From positions 1-54,174 of the forward strand of contig CANFME010000004.1 in the NCBI GenBank assembly GCA_947448305.1: DNA of 54,174 nt, written 5' to 3'. The DNA is from Burkholderiaceae bacterium (GTDB lineage: Bacteria > Pseudomonadota > Gammaproteobacteria > Burkholderiales > Burkholderiaceae). This document shows positions 1 through 10,025 of this stretch, piece by piece. The notes beneath the pieces were generated by a model. It was given only the letters and a program-made list of their open reading frames with translations, did no database searches and was not told the origin of the DNA. Position 1 is the first letter of the stretch. The number at the start of each line of letters is the position of its first letter. The position numbers were made by a program, and so were the translations under genes.

Positions 1-148
1 GCCCTTAGGCAGTTCATACTGCGTATTAGGGACGCAATTCCCCTATGCGAGCCGTAGTTTACTGTTGGACGGCGACATTGACTCCACAATTCCTTATTAG
101 GAATAAAAGTCAATTGATTTATCAACGGTAATCGCACAGCGCACAAGA

Positions 149-349
149 ATGGACGACTGGGCAGACGCTGTCACCCGACTTGCAGGCGATGACGTAAAGC
201 AAGACCCCACAGATGATTTATTGGTTGCCTTGACCAAAAAGAATGTAATCAGCGGGCGTCAGATGGTGCGCTTGTTGAGCAATCACATGAAGGAGGAGGA
301 CAGTGTTCGATCCGTTCAACGACTTTCAAACCGCCGGCTATCTTCGTAA
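149..349 (+). CDS. Small putative antitoxin/companion protein upstream of fic
   Basis: 66-aa ORF immediately upstream of and overlapping the Fic reading frame; small hydrophilic protein in TA-like arrangement. Family not recognised by sequence. Confidence 0.5.
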   Translation: MDDWADAVTRLAGDDVKQDPTDDLLVALTKKNVISGRQMVRLLSNHMKEEDSVRSVQRLSNRRLSS

Positions 350-1081
350 TTTTGAAGCTCTCAAAGACCCGTTAAAGATAAGCCGGGTTGAGCACAATTC
401 CTTCAAAGCTCAGCTGGAAAAAGCGCTTGATCAGTTGGGCGTCTCAGTGGCCCGCTGACGTATGGTGACTATCTGAAGGTTCATGGAACACTATTCCAAG
501 ACGTATACCCGTGGGCTGGTCAAGATCGCCATACACTGGGAGTTGGTCGACTTGTTTCCAAGGGATCTAAGGTTCAATTCGAAGTATCAGAGTTATCCCA
601 GCAGGCAGTGGAGTGGGGCCTGAACATGGGCAACGATCCTGAGTACATGCGAAAGTGGCCTGGTGAGGTGATGGGAGCATTTGCATGGGGGCATCCATTT
701 CTGGATGGGAACGGTCGTAGCATGCTTCTCGTGCATACCGAGTTGTGCTACCGGGCCGGCTTCGCCATCGATTGGATTGCCTCGAAAAAGAGTGAATATC
801 TTGACGCTCTCACGCATGAACTGGCGTATCCAAGAGATCGTGTACTCGATGCGTATTTGAGTAATCTTATTGTCGACACGCGACCTCGAACGGATTGGGT
901 CGAATACTTCAAAACCATGCCTGGTTTATCCGGCGATGATGATGAATTGAATTTGGGTTACGCAGAAGATGATGTTGAGGCAATAGCTCGCTATGAAGAA
1001 GTCAAGTTACAGCGGACCCTGAAATCACCTTTGGCGAAATTTGGCGATAAAATCCGAACAGGCAACAGTGAGTCACGTTGA
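303..1081 (+). pseudogene. Fic/DOC family protein, apparently frameshifted
   Basis: GTG at 303 behind AGGAGGAGGA; frame VFDPFNDFQTAGYLRNFEALKDPL...VSVAR stops at TGA 456-458; the next frame resumes LTYGDYLKVHGTLFQDVYPWAGQDR (Fic-like) and runs to the Fic core HPFLDGNGR in ORF 608-1081. One base appears missing near 450-457. Confidence 0.75.
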
Positions 1082-1273
1082 AAAAACTGAGATGCGCCGG
1101 TCATGGTGCAAGGAGCTATTTCAAATTTGTTGGGATTTCCACATTCTCTGACCACACGTCAAGCAATTCCAGATGATGTTCGTTGATTGAATTAAATGAA
1201 CATATTCGCTAAATATTATCAATCTAGCTTATTAGGTTAATTCACTTAAGTGAGAGGTAGATATCACAACTGA

Positions 1274-1732
1274 CTAATCCTTAGTTTGCCACTTTTTTAA
1301 ACGCTCATCATCTGAAGTTCTAGCGTCGACCCAACGCGCCCCATCTGCGGTATGTTCTTTTTTCCAAAAAGGGGCCGAGGTTTTTAGATAATCCATCACA
1401 AACTCACAGGCAGCAAAAGCGTCACCACGATGAGGACTAGCAATTGCAACCAACACGATTTGATCACCAACCTTAAGATCTCCGACCCGGTGAATGATCG
1501 TGGCATTCAAAACATTCCAACGCTTTTTCGCCTGTTCAAGAATATCCTCTAATGATTTTTCTGTCATCCCTGGATAGTGCTCAAGACTCATCGCAGAAAT
1601 AGCATCACCTTGATAATTGTCGCGAACCGTTCCTACAAAAATATTGATGCCGCCAATTTGAGAATGATTAGCACTTAAAATTTTTAGTTCTTCGGAGACA
1701 TCAAAATCTTCAGTTTGAATTGAAATCTTCAT
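1274..1732 (-). CDS. moaE: Molybdopterin synthase catalytic subunit MoaE
   Basis: GGINIFVGTVRDNYQGDAISAMSLEHYPGM...IIHRVGDLKVGD...VASPHRGDAFAACEFVMDYLKTSAPFWKKE. Confidence 0.93.
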   Translation of the reverse strand: MKISIQTEDFDVSEELKILSANHSQIGGINIFVGTVRDNYQGDAISAMSLEHYPGMTEKSLEDILEQAKKRWNVLNATIIHRVGDLKVGDQIVLVAIASPHRGDAFAACEFVMDYLKTSAPFWKKEHTADGARWVDARTSDDERLKKWQTKD

Positions 1733-1756
1733 GATCGGTTCAATATCAAATTGAGT

Positions 1757-2014
1757 TTAACCGCCGGTTACGGGCGGGAAAAAGGCGACTTCTGCGCCGT
1801 CTTCGATTAAGGTGTCAGGCTCGACCATGGTCTGATGTTGAGCAACACGTATTGGTCTTTTGAGCGCAAGCGTATCTGCCCATAGTGCATCGATATTAAT
1901 TAAATAAGTCCGCAGTTGCTCAATCGTTTTCACATCGGGTGGGACAGTTAAATCCATCTCACTCAACTCTAAACTTTCTCGTATCGATGCAAAAAAGCGC
2001 AATTTAATTTTCAC
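1757..2014 (-). CDS. moaD: Molybdopterin synthase sulfur carrier subunit MoaD
   Basis: VKIKLRFFASIRESLEL...VAFFPPVTGG with C-terminal GG; GTG start at 2014 inferred (listed ORF is longer and overlaps moeA). Confidence 0.88.
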   Translation of the reverse strand: MKIKLRFFASIRESLELSEMDLTVPPDVKTIEQLRTYLINIDALWADTLALKRPIRVAQHQTMVEPDTLIEDGAEVAFFPPVTGG

Positions 2015-2021
2015 GGCAGGC

Positions 2022-3278
2022 CTAATTAAAAAATTGAGAAAAAGGTACAAAGTGAACAGTGTCACCCTCTGCAATCTTAGCCCCCGCTGGAACGTCAATC
2101 AGACCATCACCCCAAGCTGCACTGGTTAATACGCCAGAACTTTGATTAGCAAACAAGTCCACGGTTCCGGCATCATTAATCCGGGCTCTTAAGAACTCAT
2201 TCCGGCGATCGGGTTTTGTCCATGCAAAATTTGCTTTGAGTGGGAAACGCTGAAGTGGTCGATTTGTTCTGCCTTGTAGTGCCAAAATAAAAGGCTGTAC
2301 AAATAATAAAAAAGTGACAAAACTGGATACTGGATTACCAGGCAATCCCATAAACCAAGTTTGATCTGCAGCTCCTTTAGGGATTTGACCAAAAGCCAAT
2401 GGCTTACCTGGTTTAATAGCAATTTGCCACATATCTAAGCTGCCTTCTGCGCTGACTGCTGGCTTGATATGATCTTCTTCACCTACTGAGACGCCGCCCG
2501 AAGTGACAATCAAATCATGCCCAATAGCTGCTTGACGAAGCGTTTGACGCGTAGACTCCAAAGTGTCTGGCACAATCCCAAAATCGGTTGCATCACAACC
2601 AAGCGACTTGATGCAAGCTAGTAAAGTATCGCGGTTAGAGTTATAGATACCGCCTGGCTTCAAAGGCTGTCCTGGTAGGGTTAATTCATCTCCCGTGAAA
2701 AATACTGCAACCTTGACGCGTCTGAACACTTCAAGATGAGTGATGCCCGCAGAAGCGGCAACGCCTAACTCTTGTGGACGTAAAAAAGTCCCTTTCGAAA
2801 GCACAACCTGACCAGCCTGAATATCCTCACCGCTTCGTCGAACCCACTGACCACTTGCCGGGATTTGATTGACACGAACTGTGTAATCAAGACCTTCCAT
2901 ATTTGGCTGCGTGAGCACTTCACAATCCTCTTGCATCACTACTGCATCCGCGCCATCAGGAATATTGGCGCCAGTAAAAATGCGTGCCATCGTACCGGGC
3001 TTTAAAGATACTCCAACACTACCGGCAGGAATCCTCTGCGAAACTGACAAGACCGTTCCAATCTCTTTAATGTCTGCGGCGCGCATTACATAGCCATCCA
3101 TTTGCGTATTATCTGCCGGAGGAACACTAACATTACTTACCTGATCAACGGCGAGCACACGACCTAAAGCATCCTGCACGGTTACTCGTTCTGTATCTTT
3201 CACTGCTTGGGCTTTGGCGAGTAAAATTTCCAGGGCTTGGGCAGCAGTTTTTAAAGGTTGTTTAATCTGTTCACTCAT
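2022..3278 (-). CDS. moeA: Molybdopterin molybdenumtransferase MoeA
   Basis: DNTQMDGYVMR, TGANIPDGADAVVMQE, IVTSGGVSVGEEDHIK, GLPGNPVSSFVTF motifs. Confidence 0.93.
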   Translation of the reverse strand: MSEQIKQPLKTAAQALEILLAKAQAVKDTERVTVQDALGRVLAVDQVSNVSVPPADNTQMDGYVMRAADIKEIGTVLSVSQRIPAGSVGVSLKPGTMARIFTGANIPDGADAVVMQEDCEVLTQPNMEGLDYTVRVNQIPASGQWVRRSGEDIQAGQVVLSKGTFLRPQELGVAASAGITHLEVFRRVKVAVFFTGDELTLPGQPLKPGGIYNSNRDTLLACIKSLGCDATDFGIVPDTLESTRQTLRQAAIGHDLIVTSGGVSVGEEDHIKPAVSAEGSLDMWQIAIKPGKPLAFGQIPKGAADQTWFMGLPGNPVSSFVTFLLFVQPFILALQGRTNRPLQRFPLKANFAWTKPDRRNEFLRARINDAGTVDLFANQSSGVLTSAAWGDGLIDVPAGAKIAEGDTVHFVPFSQFFN

Positions 3279-4729
3279 GCGGTATGTTCAACAATAAATT
3301 GTTTAACGGCTTCGACATCAGGCGCCATTTCGATAATCTGCTGGGGTAACTGTTCAATCCCTTCAAAGGCACTTGGGCGGCCCGGTGGATGGCCCAAAGC
3401 TTCCTCAATCGTACTGGCAAATTTAATTGGCAAGGCGGTCTCGAGAACAAGCATCTTGACGCCAGCTGTTAGATGTTCAAGCGCCACCTTCATGCCATCA
3501 GCGGTGTGCGTATCAATCACGACATCGTAAGTATTGGCAACATGCTGAATAGTCCGAATTCGGTCTTCGTGGGTACTTCTACCGGAGATAAATCCATATT
3601 TCGCAATTTGACCAAACTGGGTTGTATTAGAAAAATCAAAGCCACCACTGGTATCAACTTGTTTAAATAGCTTTGCTACTTCAGTCCCATCACGTCCGAG
3701 CCAATCGAACACAAAACGTTCAAAATTACTGGCTTTCGAGATATCCATTGAAGGGCTCGAGGTATGCAAAGTTTCTGCTGATTTTCTGGCGCGGTAAACG
3801 CCCGTTTTGAAAAACTCATCCAATACATCATTTTCATTAGTTGCTACGATTAATTTTTCAATCGGCAAACCCATCATCCGGGCAATATGACCTGCGCAGA
3901 CATTACCAAAATTACCACTAGGAACACAAAAAGAAACTTTTTCGGAACTGTTGCTAGTCGCTCTTAAATAACCGGCAAAGTAATAGACAACTTGAGCAAC
4001 CACACGTGCCCAATTGATTGAGTTCACAGTCCCAATTTGATGCGCTGCTTTGAAGGCTAAATCATTACTGACCGCTTTAACGATATCTTGGGCATCATCA
4101 AACACCCCTTCAATGACAATATTAAAAATGTTTTCATCCGTCAAGGAATACATCTGAGCACACTGAAATGGACTCATTTTGCCTTTAGGGGAAAGCATAA
4201 ATACCTTAATCCCTTTTTTACCTCGCATGGCGTACTCAGCAGCACTGCCAGTATCCCCAGAAGTCGCTCCTAAGATATTGAGTTCTTTATTCTCGCGAGC
4301 CAAGGCATATTCAAATAAATTACCTAAAAGTTGCATTGCCATGTCTTTGAATGCAAGAGTAGGGCCATTCGATAAACTCAGTAAACCAATCGAAGTTTGT
4401 CCCTGACCAGCAGTTACATCACCTAACCAATGGACCGGCGTAATGTCACTCGCATTATCCTGCTCACGAGCATGACAATATACTTTGCTGGTATAGGTTT
4501 TTTCACAAATTGCTTTTAAATCCGCTGCTGGAATATCGTCAGCGTATAAGCTCAGTACTTCAAAGGCTAACTGCGCATAAGATAAACCACGCCAACTATC
4601 TAAGGTTTGCTTACTGATCTGTGGATAAGTCTGTGGCAAATATAAGCCACCGTCTGGCGCTAAACCAGCTAATAAAATTTGTAAAAAAGAGAGGTTTTGT
4701 TGACTCCCTCTAGTGGATATATAACGCAT
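3275..4729 (-). CDS. thrC: Threonine synthase
   Basis: MRYISTRG...LAPDGGLYLPQ...TLAFKDMAMQLLG...GATSGDTGSAAEYA; downstream of hom. Confidence 0.93.
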   Translation of the reverse strand: MRYISTRGSQQNLSFLQILLAGLAPDGGLYLPQTYPQISKQTLDSWRGLSYAQLAFEVLSLYADDIPAADLKAICEKTYTSKVYCHAREQDNASDITPVHWLGDVTAGQGQTSIGLLSLSNGPTLAFKDMAMQLLGNLFEYALARENKELNILGATSGDTGSAAEYAMRGKKGIKVFMLSPKGKMSPFQCAQMYSLTDENIFNIVIEGVFDDAQDIVKAVSNDLAFKAAHQIGTVNSINWARVVAQVVYYFAGYLRATSNSSEKVSFCVPSGNFGNVCAGHIARMMGLPIEKLIVATNENDVLDEFFKTGVYRARKSAETLHTSSPSMDISKASNFERFVFDWLGRDGTEVAKLFKQVDTSGGFDFSNTTQFGQIAKYGFISGRSTHEDRIRTIQHVANTYDVVIDTHTADGMKVALEHLTAGVKMLVLETALPIKFASTIEEALGHPPGRPSAFEGIEQLPQQIIEMAPDVEAVKQFIVEHTA

Positions 4730-4743
4730 AAAAACAGCCTTAA

Positions 4744-6054
4744 TTAACTAAGTTCTTCCAAACGAATTTTAATGACACCACCGATTACAGTCGGTAATTT
4801 TGTCATTTCCTCAATCGCAGACAACATCCGCTTTTCTTGGGTTTTGTGGGTCAAGATGATTAAATCAGTTTGACTTTGACCTGCAAGCGCTTCTTTTTGT
4901 AACAGGGCATCAATCGAAATATCTTGATCTGCCAAAATCTTCGTGATGTTGGCAAGGACACCGGTTTGATCTGCCACTTTCAGACGTAAGTAATAACTAG
5001 TAGTGATCTCTCCAATTGGCATGACCACAGTATTGATTACTTTATCTTCTTGAAATGCTAAGTAAGGAACACGCTTGTCAGCTGGCACAGATTGATAGCG
5101 CACCACATCAACTAAATCAGCAATCACGGCCGAGGCAGTTGGCTCAGAGCCTGCACCTTTACCGTAATACAAGGTAGTACCGACGGCATCACCAAACACT
5201 TGCACTGCATTCATGGCACCTTCAACGTTGGCAATCAGACGATCCTTAGGAATCAATGTCGGATGCACCCGCAGCTCAATCCCGTCTGGAGTGCGCTTGG
5301 TAATCCCTAATAGTTTGATACGGTAACCAAGCTCTTCTGCGTACTTAATATCAATCGCCGCTAAATTCGTAATACCTTCAATATGTGCTTTATCAAATTG
5401 AACTGGCACTCCAAAAGCGATAGCACTCATAATCGAGGCCTTATGCGCAGCGTCAATCCCCTCAATATCAAAAGTAGGGTCTGCTTCTGCGTAGCCTAGG
5501 CGCTGGGCTTCTTTTAAAACCACCTCGAAATCCAACCCTTTATCACGCATTTCGCTCAAAATAAAGTTAGTTGTGCCGTTGATGATGCCGGCAATCCACT
5601 CGATCCGGTTCGCGGTTAAACCTTCTCTTAACGCTTTAATAATGGGGATACCACCAGCCACTGCAGCTTCAAATGCAACAATCACGCCGCGATCGCGAGC
5701 AGCCGCAAAAATTTCGTTACCATGCACTGCAATGAGGGCTTTATTGGCAGTAACGACGTGTTTACCAGCAGCAATCGCAGCTAAAACCAAGGTTTTAGCT
5801 ATGCCGTAGCCGCCAATTAATTCAATCACGACTTCAATTTCTGGATCATTGATGACCTGATAGGCATCATTCACAATCCTAGCGCGCTTTTGCACAATCT
5901 GTTCTGCACGCTCTTGATCAAGATCAGCAACCACCGCAATCTCAATTCCACGGCCAGCGCGTCTTTCAATTTCTTCATGGTTACGTTGCAGCACTGTAAA
6001 AACGCCGCCGCCAACTGTTCCAGCGCCTAATAATCCTACTTGTATTGGTTTCAT
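4744..6054 (-). CDS. hom: Homoserine dehydrogenase
   Basis: VGLLGAGTVGGGVF...VTANKALIA...GIINGTTNFILSEM; C-terminal ACT-like region. Confidence 0.94.
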   Translation of the reverse strand: MKPIQVGLLGAGTVGGGVFTVLQRNHEEIERRAGRGIEIAVVADLDQERAEQIVQKRARIVNDAYQVINDPEIEVVIELIGGYGIAKTLVLAAIAAGKHVVTANKALIAVHGNEIFAAARDRGVIVAFEAAVAGGIPIIKALREGLTANRIEWIAGIINGTTNFILSEMRDKGLDFEVVLKEAQRLGYAEADPTFDIEGIDAAHKASIMSAIAFGVPVQFDKAHIEGITNLAAIDIKYAEELGYRIKLLGITKRTPDGIELRVHPTLIPKDRLIANVEGAMNAVQVFGDAVGTTLYYGKGAGSEPTASAVIADLVDVVRYQSVPADKRVPYLAFQEDKVINTVVMPIGEITTSYYLRLKVADQTGVLANITKILADQDISIDALLQKEALAGQSQTDLIILTHKTQEKRMLSAIEEMTKLPTVIGGVIKIRLEELS

Positions 6055-6129
6055 ATTAAATCTTATTAAATAATCAAAGGACCGCGAGTATTTTCGAAGT
6101 CCTGCTTAAAATACTATTTTAGTCGGAAG

Positions 6130-7368
6130 TTAAATGAGAGACTCAGTTCCCATTCTTTTTCTGTATTTTGCTAAAAAACGAGTTAATCGCTTAATGGCAT
6201 CTCGTAAGACATCCTCATTCGGTAAGAAAACAACCCGAAAATGATCCGGATGTGGCCAATTAAAACCACTTCCTTGAACCAGAAGGACTTTTTCTTCCCG
6301 CAATAAATCAGCGATAAATTCCTGATCGTCCTCAATTGGATAAATTTTCGGATCTAATTTTGGGAATAAATAAAGAGCAGCTGCTGGTTTAACGCAAGTC
6401 ACACCTGGAATTTTGGTAATTAAATCGTATGCCAAATCGCGTTGACGACGCAGTCGTCCGCCTTCACCCACGAGTTCATTAATACTTTGATAACCACCCA
6501 GCGCCGTCTGAATCGCCCACTGCCCAGGTACGTTGGCACACAAACGCATGGACGAAAGCATGTTTAATCCCTCAATATAGTCTTTTGCGCCGCTTTTATC
6601 ACCAGAAACAATCATCCAACCAGCACGGTAACCACATGAGCGGTAGTTTTTTGACAAACCATTGAAAGTAATCATCAAGACATCCGTTGCAAGTGAGGCA
6701 ATTGATGTGTGGGTATGACCATCGTATAAAGTTTTGTCGTAAATCTCATCAGCAAAAATAATCAAGTCATGCTCACGGGCAAGATTCACAATTTGTTGTA
6801 AAACCGCATCAGAATAGATGGCACCTGTCGGATTATTAGGATTAATAATCACTATGCCCTTGGTTTTATCACTAATTTTTGCTTTTAAATCGGCAAGATC
6901 CGGGGCCCAGTCTTTGCTCTCGTCACACAAATAATGTACTGGCTTACCACTAGATAGACTGACTGCAGCGGTCCAAAGTGGGTAATCTGGCGTTGGCACC
7001 AAAATCTCGTCACCATCATTAAGGAGTGCATTCATCGCTAAAACGATGAGTTCAGAAACGCCATTGCCCGTATAAATATCATCAATATCCACGCCTTGAA
7101 TATTCTTTTGCTGGCAATAGTGCATGATGGCTTTACGAGCTGTAAAAATACCTTTGGAATCAGAATAAGCGGCAGCATGTTGCAAATTCCGGATCATATC
7201 TAATTGGATTTCTTCAGGGGGATCAAAACCAAATACCCCCACATTACCAATGTTTAATTTGATAATTTTTTGTCCTTCTTCTTCCATTCGAGTGGCTAAT
7301 TCCAAGACAGGCCCACGAATGTCGTAACAAACATTATTTAGTTTTGCAGATTTTAAAAAAGTTTTCAC
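6130..7368 (-). CDS. alaA: Alanine-type aminotransferase (AlaA/YfbQ family)
   Basis: IKLNIGNVGVFGFDPPEEI...NPNNPTGAIYS...FNGLSKNYRSCGYRAGWM PLP lysine motif. Confidence 0.85.
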   Translation of the reverse strand: MKTFLKSAKLNNVCYDIRGPVLELATRMEEEGQKIIKLNIGNVGVFGFDPPEEIQLDMIRNLQHAAAYSDSKGIFTARKAIMHYCQQKNIQGVDIDDIYTGNGVSELIVLAMNALLNDGDEILVPTPDYPLWTAAVSLSSGKPVHYLCDESKDWAPDLADLKAKISDKTKGIVIINPNNPTGAIYSDAVLQQIVNLAREHDLIIFADEIYDKTLYDGHTHTSIASLATDVLMITFNGLSKNYRSCGYRAGWMIVSGDKSGAKDYIEGLNMLSSMRLCANVPGQWAIQTALGGYQSINELVGEGGRLRRQRDLAYDLITKIPGVTCVKPAAALYLFPKLDPKIYPIEDDQEFIADLLREEKVLLVQGSGFNWPHPDHFRVVFLPNEDVLRDAIKRLTRFLAKYRKRMGTESLI

Positions 7369-7441
7369 GGTAAATTAGATCTCTCAAACTTTTAGCGCAC
7401 AAACGCTAGTTATAATAACTACATTATGACAGAGGTAAGCC

Positions 7442-7864
7442 TTGAAACTCCAACCTGATCCACACTCAGCACTGAATACCGTCACTAGATACGACGATTC
7501 TTATATCGAAATTAACGCAATTCGGTTCGAATCCTCGATTTTAGTCATGCCAGAAGGTCCAATCACGCCTTGGGAAATCTCTGACTTTACTCAGTTTGAG
7601 CGCACCCATTTTGAAATCATTGCTCAAATGCGACCCGAACTTGTTATTCTTGGCAGTGGCCTAAAACACCGCTTTGTATCACCAAGTCTCATTCAAGATT
7701 TATATAAAGCGAAAATTGGCTTTGAGATCATGACTACGCAGGCAGCGTGTAGAACCTATAATATTTTAATGGGTGAAGGCAGGCTAGTGCTCGGCGCCTT
7801 TTTAATCGAAAGTAACCCTGCAATATCACCTACGACAACATCTTCCACGACAAAGATCAATTGA
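7442..7864 (+). CDS. Mth938-like domain-containing (DUF498-type) protein
   Basis: SSILVMPEGPITPW...PELVILGSGLKHRF...FEIMTTQAACRTYNILMGEGRLVLGAFL. Confidence 0.8.
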   Translation: MKLQPDPHSALNTVTRYDDSYIEINAIRFESSILVMPEGPITPWEISDFTQFERTHFEIIAQMRPELVILGSGLKHRFVSPSLIQDLYKAKIGFEIMTTQAACRTYNILMGEGRLVLGAFLIESNPAISPTTTSSTTKIN

Positions 7865-7874
7865 AGATAAAGAC

Positions 7875-9587
7875 ATGTTGAATCGATTACAAACTCTGCG
7901 ACTGCAAGCTCTTTTAAACCCGAGTTGGTTGATCTACTTACTCCTTGCCATCGTTTGGTTGAGTACCCTAGGTTTTCGTCATTTACTACCCTCCGATGAA
8001 GGGCGTTATGCTGAAATTGCTCGGGAGATGTTAGTGAGTGGGAATTGGCTAGTCCCCAAATATAACGATTACCTGTATTTCGAAAAACCGCCTTTGCATA
8101 TGTGGATGACCACTCTCGCCTTTAAATTATTTGGCTTGGGTGAGTGGCAAGCAAGGCTTTGGAGTGGACTATCAAGCTTAGGGGGGATTTTCTTCTTCGC
8201 TTATACGGCGAATAAAGTTTGGGGTCCTCGGGTTGGCCATCTGACCGCCATGATTTTGGCGTCTAGTCCATTATGGATTTTAGGTGGTCACTTTAATTCA
8301 CTTGACATGGGTATGGCATTTTTTATGGGGGCCACCCTTTGTTGTTTAATCTTATCTTGGGGATCTACTCCAGGCTCCAAAACGCAACAAAATTGGATGT
8401 TATTGTGCTGGGCCTCCATGGCATTGGCAGTTCTAAGTAAAGGTTTAATCGGTGTCGTTTTACCGGGTTTGGTCATCGTGATCTATACCCTCACTAGCGG
8501 GGATTGGAAATGCTGGACTCAAATGCTATGGATAAAAGGCTTGGGCCTCTTCTTTCTGATTTGCGCTCCATGGTTTATTCTCATTTCGATTGAACACCCC
8601 TCTTTTTTACATTTCTTTTTTATTCGTGAACACTTTGAACGCTTCACTACCAATGAACATGCCCGCGTTGCACCTTGGCATTTTTTTCTCACGCTACTTT
8701 GCGTTGGACTACTTCCTTGGTTAGTGCAATTAGTCACGACTAATTTGCAAATTCTTAAACTACGACTGAAACTGCCACTCAATTCCCCAACATTTAAAGC
8801 GCTTTGGTTATCCTTTGTTTGGTTTGTAGTGATTCTGATTTTCTTTAGTTCATCGCACTCTAAGTTACCGGGGTATATCATCCCCGTTATTCCAGCGCTG
8901 GCCATCTTGATTGCGATTTCGATTGATCATGGCCTTAATTTATCTTTAACTAAAGCCAATTTCTTTCCCGCGCCTTGGTTATGGCAAGTTGGTTTTTTCC
9001 TAGTTCTTTTCATCGTTGGCTTGACAGAAATTTCACTCATCGAAAAAACAGGTGAAACGTATGAAGCGCAGAGTTATCTTGCTTATGCCAAAGATATTCG
9101 CATCGCTCTCCTTATTGGGATTGTTGGCTGTATTTTGTCCTTGTCGTATTACAAGCGAAAAATGCTTAGCCTCGGTCTTTACTCTGTGACTTTTTTAGCC
9201 GTCACATTAACTGCTGGCTTATCACATGAACACGTGGGACGTCTCTTGTCTGGTGTCGATCTAGCACAGCAAGTAAAACCCCTACTCAAACCTGACACGA
9301 AGTTGTATTCCGTGGAGTTGCTGGATCACACACTCCCCTTTTATTTAGAACACACCAGCATTATGGTCAATTTTGAAGATGAGTTAGCCTTTGGGATTGA
9401 ACAAGAACCTAACAAATGGATTAGTAAAACTGCTGATTGGATGCAGGTATGGCAATCCAATCCATCTGAAGATGCTTTTGCGATTTTAACGAACCATAAA
9501 TATGATGAACTTACAAAACTGAGTTTTCCAATGCAATTAGTAGCACGAGATGATTTAAGAGTAATTGTGCGTAAGCCATTGCCATGA
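7875..9587 (+). CDS. arnT: ArnT-like lipid A glycosyltransferase (GT39/PMT family)
   Basis: LPSDEGRYAEIAREMLVSGNWLVPKYNDYLYFEKPPLHMW motif, multiple TM segments, heads the arn cluster. Confidence 0.8.
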   Translation: MLNRLQTLRLQALLNPSWLIYLLLAIVWLSTLGFRHLLPSDEGRYAEIAREMLVSGNWLVPKYNDYLYFEKPPLHMWMTTLAFKLFGLGEWQARLWSGLSSLGGIFFFAYTANKVWGPRVGHLTAMILASSPLWILGGHFNSLDMGMAFFMGATLCCLILSWGSTPGSKTQQNWMLLCWASMALAVLSKGLIGVVLPGLVIVIYTLTSGDWKCWTQMLWIKGLGLFFLICAPWFILISIEHPSFLHFFFIREHFERFTTNEHARVAPWHFFLTLLCVGLLPWLVQLVTTNLQILKLRLKLPLNSPTFKALWLSFVWFVVILIFFSSSHSKLPGYIIPVIPALAILIAISIDHGLNLSLTKANFFPAPWLWQVGFFLVLFIVGLTEISLIEKTGETYEAQSYLAYAKDIRIALLIGIVGCILSLSYYKRKMLSLGLYSVTFLAVTLTAGLSHEHVGRLLSGVDLAQQVKPLLKPDTKLYSVELLDHTLPFYLEHTSIMVNFEDELAFGIEQEPNKWISKTADWMQVWQSNPSEDAFAILTNHKYDELTKLSFPMQLVARDDLRVIVRKPLP

Positions 9588-9629
9588 AGCATGGCAAAAA
9601 GTCTCAATAACCTATAGGTTTCAAAATCA

Positions 9630-10001
9630 ATGAATATATCTAGTTTCTCGTATTTATTCGCAGGCATCTTACTCAATGCCTGCGCGCAACTGTTGCTTAA
9701 AGCTGGGACAAATCGTCTTGGTGAAATAACCCTCGCCCCGTCAACACTACTACCTACCTTAATGCAATTAGGTACCAATTTACCCATCCTCGGTGGTCTA
9801 GCTTTATACGGCCTATCGGTCATTACTTGGATCGCAGGTTTGTCTAGGGTAGATGTCTCGATTGCTTACCCTCTCTTATCTTTAGGTTACGTGGTCAATG
9901 CTATTGCGGCATATTATTTATTTGGCGAGGTATTATCAACACAGCGCATGCTCGCTATTGGTATTATCTTGGTAGGCGTCTATATTTTGGCAAGATCTTA
10001 A
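9630..10001 (+). CDS. SMR-family transporter, ArnE/ArnF-like flippase subunit
   Basis: Four TM segments; LLNACAQLLLKAGTNRL, DVSIAYPLLSLGYVVNAIAAYYLFGE; in arn operon. Confidence 0.8.
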   Translation: MNISSFSYLFAGILLNACAQLLLKAGTNRLGEITLAPSTLLPTLMQLGTNLPILGGLALYGLSVITWIAGLSRVDVSIAYPLLSLGYVVNAIAAYYLFGEVLSTQRMLAIGIILVGVYILARS

Positions 10002-10025
10002 TCCTTTCTTATTGGGCTAAAAGCT

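Noticed and set aside
593-817. 74-aa minus-strand ORF
   Set aside because: Antisense to the Fic core coding sequence; no recognisable domain.
2189-2422. 77-aa minus-strand ORF in moeA
   Set aside because: Alternate frame inside the well-supported moeA; not coding.
9341-9823. 160-aa minus-strand ORF
   Set aside because: Antisense across the arnT end and SMR gene; no signal for a real protein.
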